Shown here: piece after piece, positions 5,771 through 8,696 of the stretch
How the letters are laid out: each line of letters starts with the position of its first letter
Numbering within the stretch: position 1 is the first letter of the stretch
Source of the DNA: Planctomycetota bacterium
Lineage (GTDB): Bacteria; Planctomycetota; Planctomycetia; Isosphaerales; Isosphaeraceae
DNA length: 8,696 bases
NCBI GenBank assembly: GCA_021777685.1
Contig: JAJYDH010000264.1
Span: forward strand, 1 to 8,696
Reading direction: 5' to 3'
Made by a program: the position numbers and the translations under genes
Notes under the pieces: generated by a model
Database searches by the model: none
What the model was told of the DNA's origin: nothing
What the model saw: the letters and a program-made list of their open reading frames with translations, nothing else

Positions 5771-6754
5771 TCATTTTTCCGAGCCATCCAGCCGATTCAC
5801 GACCGCCGCGTGGAGCAGCGGGATCATCAGCTCGTGGTGTCCCGTCAGCGCGATCCCCTCGGCGCCCGGGCGCTGGAGGACGTTGAGGAGCCCGCGGTAT
5901 TGCTGGTTGAAGTCGAGGTTGGCCGTGGTCAGGCCGTCGAGGGAGTGGCCGAGGTTCCGGGCCATCGCCACGGCCTTGAGGAAGACCTCTGGCAGGACCA
6001 CGGCGCTGCCGAGGTTGAGCCAGACCCCGCCGGCCATCCGGGCGATCAGGCTCGCCAGCGAGCGGAAGTCGTCCAGCGACGCCCTGCCGAGCGAGGCCCC
6101 GTCGAGCCGAGGGGTCATGTGGACGATGTCCGTGCCGATGGCGACGTGGACCGTCAGGGGGATTCCCGAGCGCCGGGCGGCGACGAGCAGGCTGGAGTCG
6201 AGCCCCGGGCCGCCATGCTCGATCACCAGATCGCCGAGGGCCGCCCCCAGGCCGCATCCCGACCCGGCCGCTCGGTCGCAGGCGAGGGCGAAAAGCTCGG
6301 ACGTCTCGCGGGCGAAGCCGAACGTGCCGGCCATCAGGCGGGGGCCGACGTCCTCGCTGGTCCGGCCGGCAATGGCCAGCTCCAGGTCATGGATCGCCGC
6401 CGAGCCGTTCAGGGCCAGGCCGTTCAGGACCCCCCGGCCGATCCAGTCGATCAGGTAGGGGGCGCAGCCGGTCTTGACGACATGCCCGCCCAGGGCGGCC
6501 ACGACCGGCGTCCCACCTTGATGGCTCCGGATGATCGCGTCGCGGAGCCGCTTCAGGCCCCGGCCGGCGAGCAGGTCCGGCAGGCCGTCGAGCCAGTCGT
6601 CGAGCGACGTCCCCGGCGCCGAGGGGCGTCCCAGGTCGGCCAGGCCGACCTTGCTCGGCCGGTCGGCCAGCGGCTCGAAGCGGAGGGCGTCCAGGTCGAG
6701 GCCGGGGGTTTCGGCCGGCGCTTCGCGGGCGAGGTCGACGTCCGGAGGGGTCAC
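5771..6754 (-). CDS. Deoxyhypusine synthase-like protein of unknown function, linked to lpxK
   Basis: A 327-residue soluble protein. Its order of motifs follows deoxyhypusine synthase (DHS, a Rossmann-type NAD/spermidine enzyme). ALGGHVVKTG then GVLNGLALNGSAAIHDLELA (108-127) sits where DHS has its Gly-Ser-Asn loop and TTAGGVEED segment. IPLTVHVAIGTDIVHM (198-213) matches the DHS IPVF...TDGS...DM segment. LNLGSAVVLPEVFLKA (246-261) matches GGGVVKHHIANAN, and GHHELMIPLL matches the C-terminal ASLVFPLL. In this reading the catalytic Lys of DHS is replaced (L254), so a normal DHS or homospermidine synthase reaction is doubtful. The GTG start at 6754 overlaps the lpxK stop as GTGA, with GGGAAAGG upstream, so translation is probably coupled to LpxK. 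A role in lipid A or envelope metabolism is inferred only from context. The family assignment comes from remembered motifs. Confidence 0.6.
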   Translation of the reverse strand: MTPPDVDLAREAPAETPGLDLDALRFEPLADRPSKVGLADLGRPSAPGTSLDDWLDGLPDLLAGRGLKRLRDAIIRSHQGGTPVVAALGGHVVKTGCAPYLIDWIGRGVLNGLALNGSAAIHDLELAIAGRTSEDVGPRLMAGTFGFARETSELFALACDRAAGSGCGLGAALGDLVIEHGGPGLDSSLLVAARRSGIPLTVHVAIGTDIVHMTPRLDGASLGRASLDDFRSLASLIARMAGGVWLNLGSAVVLPEVFLKAVAMARNLGHSLDGLTTANLDFNQQYRGLLNVLQRPGAEGIALTGHHELMIPLLHAAVVNRLDGSEK

Positions 6755-7821
6755 GGGGCATCCTTTCCCGAAGGCAAGAGCGCCGAGAGCGCCCGGTCGA
6801 GCACCTCGGACCCGTCCATGACATCCAGGCCGATCCGCAGGGCGCGGAGCGGCGCCGGGCCGAGGTCCAGGACGCGAAGCTTCACCAAATCCTTCTGGGT
6901 GGTCAAGGCCAGCTCGGCGCCGGTTGCCCGGGCCCAGGCGGACAGGTCGGCCACGTCGCCGGCCGAGTAAGGATGATGGTCGGGGAACGCCCGGAACCCC
7001 GCCACCTCCAGGCCGAGCCCGGCGAGCGTCCGCCGGAACCCCTCGGGATTGCCGATCCCGCAGAAGGCGACGACCTTCCTCCCCTGGGAATCCGATAGCG
7101 GCGTCGACCGCCCCTCGGCGTCGATCAGGTCGAGCGGTGCATGGCGGGCCTCGGCCCAACGGAGCGGCCCGGCCGCGCGTTCGGCCCGCTCGCGGATCGT
7201 CCGGCGGGTCGACTCGTCCACGAGATCGGCCCGGCTCAGGACGACCACCCCGGCCCGTCTGAGCGACCGGATCGGCTCGCGGAGCAGGCCCCTCGGGAAC
7301 ATTCGGCCCAGGCCAAACGGGTCGAGCGCGTCGAGCAGGACAAGATCGAGGTCGCGCGCCAGCCGGCGATGCTGGAAGCCGTCGTCGAGGACCAGCAGCT
7401 CACTCTCCAACTCCTCGACCGCCCGGCGGGCGAGGTCGACGCGGTCGGGCGCCTGGAGGTGGGGGACGTCGGGCAGGTTCTCTTCGAGGACCCGACCCTC
7501 GTCGTTCATCCCCGACGAGTGGCCATACCCCCGGCTCAGGATCGCGACCCGGACGCCTCGGGCGCGATACCACCGCGAGACCCACTCGACCATCGGCGTC
7601 TTGCCGGTGCCGCCCAGGGTCAGGTTGCCGACCGAGACCACCGGGACATCCGCCCGATGGCTCGCCTTCCACCCGCGGTCGAAGGCCAGGTTCCGAGCCC
7701 CGACGCCGAGCCGATAGAGCCCTGCGACCCCGCCCAGCCCGATCCTGGCCGACGACGGGAGCAATCCTCGCGACTCGCCCCGGACCAGCCGGAGGAACGC
7801 GGCCTCGTCGATCCGAATCAC
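6751..7821 (-). CDS. lpxK: Tetraacyldisaccharide 4'-kinase (lipid A 4'-kinase)
   Basis: A 356-residue LpxK, the enzyme that uses ATP to phosphorylate the 4' position of the tetraacyl disaccharide 1-phosphate to make lipid IVA at the inner face of the cytoplasmic membrane. The N-terminal segment (about 20-47, moderately hydrophobic) is the membrane-anchoring part of the family. PVVSVGNLTLGGTGKTP (60-76) contains the Walker A loop. ILSRGYG (94-100), LDDGFQHRRL (145-154), DALDPFGLGRMFPRGLLREP and the C-terminal FPDHHPYS and TTQKDLVKL motifs are all typical and intact. The GTG start at 7821 is favoured because GAGGAAG lies 6 bases upstream; a TTG at 7860 would overlap the preceding small gene by 23 bases and lacks such a site. 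The stop overlaps the next gene's start. Its presence implies that the host makes lipid A. Confidence 0.95.
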   Translation of the reverse strand: MIRIDEAAFLRLVRGESRGLLPSSARIGLGGVAGLYRLGVGARNLAFDRGWKASHRADVPVVSVGNLTLGGTGKTPMVEWVSRWYRARGVRVAILSRGYGHSSGMNDEGRVLEENLPDVPHLQAPDRVDLARRAVEELESELLVLDDGFQHRRLARDLDLVLLDALDPFGLGRMFPRGLLREPIRSLRRAGVVVLSRADLVDESTRRTIRERAERAAGPLRWAEARHAPLDLIDAEGRSTPLSDSQGRKVVAFCGIGNPEGFRRTLAGLGLEVAGFRAFPDHHPYSAGDVADLSAWARATGAELALTTQKDLVKLRVLDLGPAPLRALRIGLDVMDGSEVLDRALSALLPSGKDAP

Positions 7822-7827
7822 GTGGGA

Positions 7828-7834
7828 CTTCCTC
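7828..7834 (-). promoter_or_regulatory. Ribosome binding site that decides the lpxK start
   Basis: GAGGAAG on the minus strand, 6 bases before GTG 7821 and entirely downstream of the stop codon of the small gene before it (7838-7840). It supports GTG 7821 over the in-frame TTG at 7860. Confidence 0.65.
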
Positions 7835-7837
7835 GAT

Positions 7838-8098
7838 TCAGATCGGCTCGACGCGGACAAGCCGGATCGGCACTGCGCTCCGTTCCACGTCCTCGATGGC
7901 GGATAGGAGAGCGTCCTTGAATGAGGGCGCCTCGCGATGAAAATCGAGGAAGATCAGACCTTCTTGAAATCCCAGGGTCGCATCGTCGCATCCCGCCTCG
8001 AAAAAGGCATCAACCATCGCCTCAGTCAAGTCGTCGAGGCCGGTATATCGCAGCGAGAAACTGAAGGTTTTTTGAAGCGTGCTACTTTTCACGCTCAT
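7838..8098 (-). CDS. Small ferredoxin-fold-like protein, candidate antitoxin/partner of the HicA-like protein
   Basis: An 86-residue hypothetical protein. I see an alternating pattern: beta (KTFSFSLRYTG, 10-20), alpha (DLTEAMVDAFFEAG, 23-36), CDDATLGFQEG (37-47), beta (LIFLDFHREA, 48-57), alpha (SFKDALLSAIEDVERS, 59-74), beta (PIRLVRVEP, 77-85). This fits a beta-alpha-beta-beta-alpha-beta ferredoxin-like fold. The EAGCDD...FLDF-REA arrangement is, as I recall, shared by many small uncharacterised bacterial proteins often found beside the type of gene upstream. It is acidic overall, as antitoxins often are, but no DNA-binding domain is evident. I chose ATG 8098, which has GGGAGG about 9 bases upstream; the earlier GTG at 8125 lacks one. 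It lies 36 bases after the HicA-like gene and 16 before lpxK. Base composition is AT-richer than its neighbours. The antitoxin role is inferred. Confidence 0.68.
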   Translation of the reverse strand: MSVKSSTLQKTFSFSLRYTGLDDLTEAMVDAFFEAGCDDATLGFQEGLIFLDFHREAPSFKDALLSAIEDVERSAVPIRLVRVEPI

Positions 8099-8134
8099 CG
8101 ACAAAATCCTCCCGATCTCTCGCACGAACCCGAC

Positions 8135-8365
8135 TCAATGCAGGCACCGATTGACACGCTTTTCGAGGTCGCTCGCATGAGCCTGAGGATTCCGGGGGGT
8201 CGAAAAAACCCAGGTTTGACAACCATCCCTCTGGCCCGCCGGGCATCGAAGTCGGCCCCAAGCGTGTCCAGCCGAGATCGTGCAGGTCCACCCTCGGCCT
8301 TCCGCATATCGTATCGCGGCCTCGATCTCCTTGTTCGGATGCCGGGGCCGCGATGATCTGGCCAC
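8135..8365 (-). CDS. Small HicA-like (dsRBD-fold) protein, candidate toxin
   Basis: A 76-residue protein starting at GTG 8365, three bases after the icd stop. HPNKEIEAAIRYAEGRGW (9-26) looks like helix 1, TCTISAGHAWGRLRCP (27-42) and CQTWVFSTPRNP (49-60) like beta strands, and QAHASDLEKRVNRC (61-74) like a final helix. This is the alpha-beta-beta-beta-alpha order of HicA mRNA interferases, and G33-H34 sits where HicA has its Gly-Ser-His active-site histidine. Four cysteines (C28, C41, C49, C74) are present, with C41 and C49 flanking a turn. It differs from classical HicA in the GHAWG and STPRNP motifs and has no HicB partner; the next gene is an unrelated small protein. The order (HicA-like first) matches hicAB operons. 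The Shine-Dalgarno is weak, so translation may depend on icd. Nuclease activity is an inference; a structural or RNA-binding role is possible. Confidence 0.68.
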   Translation of the reverse strand: MARSSRPRHPNKEIEAAIRYAEGRGWTCTISAGHAWGRLRCPAGQRDGCQTWVFSTPRNPQAHASDLEKRVNRCLH

Positions 8366-8368
8366 GGC

Positions 8369-8696
8369 TCAGGCGCCCATCGCCTTCGCGATCGCCTTGG
8401 CCATCTCCATCGTGCCGACGGCGGTGGGGTCGTTGCGGTCGGGCTTCATGTCGTAGGTGACGTCCTTGCCCTCCTGGATGACCTGGGCGACGGCCGCTTC
8501 GAGCTTCTTCGCGGCCTCGATCTCGCCGAGGTGCTCCAGCATCAGGGCGCCGGAGAGGATCAGGGCGGTGGGGTTCATCTTCCACTGGCCCTTGTACTTC
8601 GGGGCCGAGCCGTGGGTGGCCTCGAAGACCGCTCCCGTCTCGCCGATGTTCGCGCCGGGGGCCACTCCCAGGCCGCCGACCAGGCCGGCGCAGAGG
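8369..8696 (-). CDS. icd: Isocitrate dehydrogenase, C-terminal part (N-terminus outside window)
   Basis: The last 108 residues of an isocitrate/isopropylmalate dehydrogenase family enzyme; the gene continues beyond the right edge. The segment reads LCAGLVGGLGVAPGANIGE, then VFEATHGSAPKYKGQWKMNP (HGSAP-x-NP cofactor-binding loop), TALILSGALMLEHLGE and GTMEMAKAIAKAMGA. The DLCAGLVGGLG and GANIG motifs favour an NAD-type isocitrate dehydrogenase, which decarboxylates isocitrate to 2-oxoglutarate in the TCA cycle. Homoisocitrate or isopropylmalate dehydrogenase is less likely but cannot be excluded without the N-terminal phosphorylation-loop region. No terminator hairpin follows; the next gene begins three bases after the TGA, so readthrough into the small-protein cassette is expected. 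Confidence 0.85.
   Translation of the reverse strand, partial: LCAGLVGGLGVAPGANIGETGAVFEATHGSAPKYKGQWKMNPTALILSGALMLEHLGEIEAAKKLEAAVAQVIQEGKDVTYDMKPDRNDPTAVGTMEMAKAIAKAMGA

Noticed and set aside
5675..6970. Long plus-strand open frame (431 codons) over the DHS-like gene
   Set aside because: Begins inside the palindromic repeat and continues as an antisense shadow with no motif; the minus-strand frame has a proper start, coupling and family-like motifs.
7822..7860. TTG 7860 as the start of lpxK
   Set aside because: It would overlap the preceding small gene by 23 bases and lacks a Shine-Dalgarno, while GTG 7821 has GAGGAAG six bases upstream.

Overview
The window looks like chromosomal DNA from a high-GC planctomycete, probably of the Isosphaeraceae type. 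This is an inference from the GC-rich codon use, the flavour of the proteins and a characteristic CGCCAAG-type intergenic palindrome; no composition or database search was run. Every gene I can support lies on the minus strand, so transcription runs from high to low coordinates. There is no gene-free stretch longer than about 200 bases.

Right end (8696 down to 7838): the C-terminal part of an isocitrate dehydrogenase (icd) runs in from outside the window. Three bases after its stop begins a two-gene cassette of small proteins. The first, 76 aa, has a HicA-toxin-like layout with a Gly-His motif. The second, 86 aa, looks like a small ferredoxin-fold (beta-alpha-beta-beta-alpha-beta) protein. 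I read the pair as a candidate toxin-antitoxin-like module that is not classical HicAB.

Middle (7821 down to 5771): lpxK (lipid A 4'-kinase) overlaps by GTGA a gene for a deoxyhypusine-synthase-like protein that seems to lack the family's catalytic lysine. A 152-bp imperfect palindromic repeat follows 12 bases after that gene's stop.

Left half (5567 down to 1): a GT9 heptosyltransferase (waaF-like), an extended SDR sugar-nucleotide enzyme close to GDP-6-deoxy-D-mannose reductase, a near-consensus sigma-70 promoter, a GT-C membrane glycosyltransferase, a WaaP/Kdo-kinase-type sugar kinase coupled to it by an ATGA overlap, a second palindrome with 46-bp perfect arms, and a WaaG-like GT4 glycosyltransferase cut by the window edge.

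Together lpxK, waaF-, waaP- and waaG-like genes plus a deoxysugar enzyme and a GT-C transferase make a lipid A/LPS-core biosynthesis cluster. LpxK would phosphorylate the lipid A disaccharide, the heptosyltransferase and GT4 enzyme would extend the core, the kinase would phosphorylate core sugars, and the SDR and GT-C proteins would make and attach further sugars on the periplasmic side. The most unusual items are the small-protein cassette, the catalytically altered DHS-like protein embedded in the lipid A genes, and the two related long hairpins placed just after stop codons.
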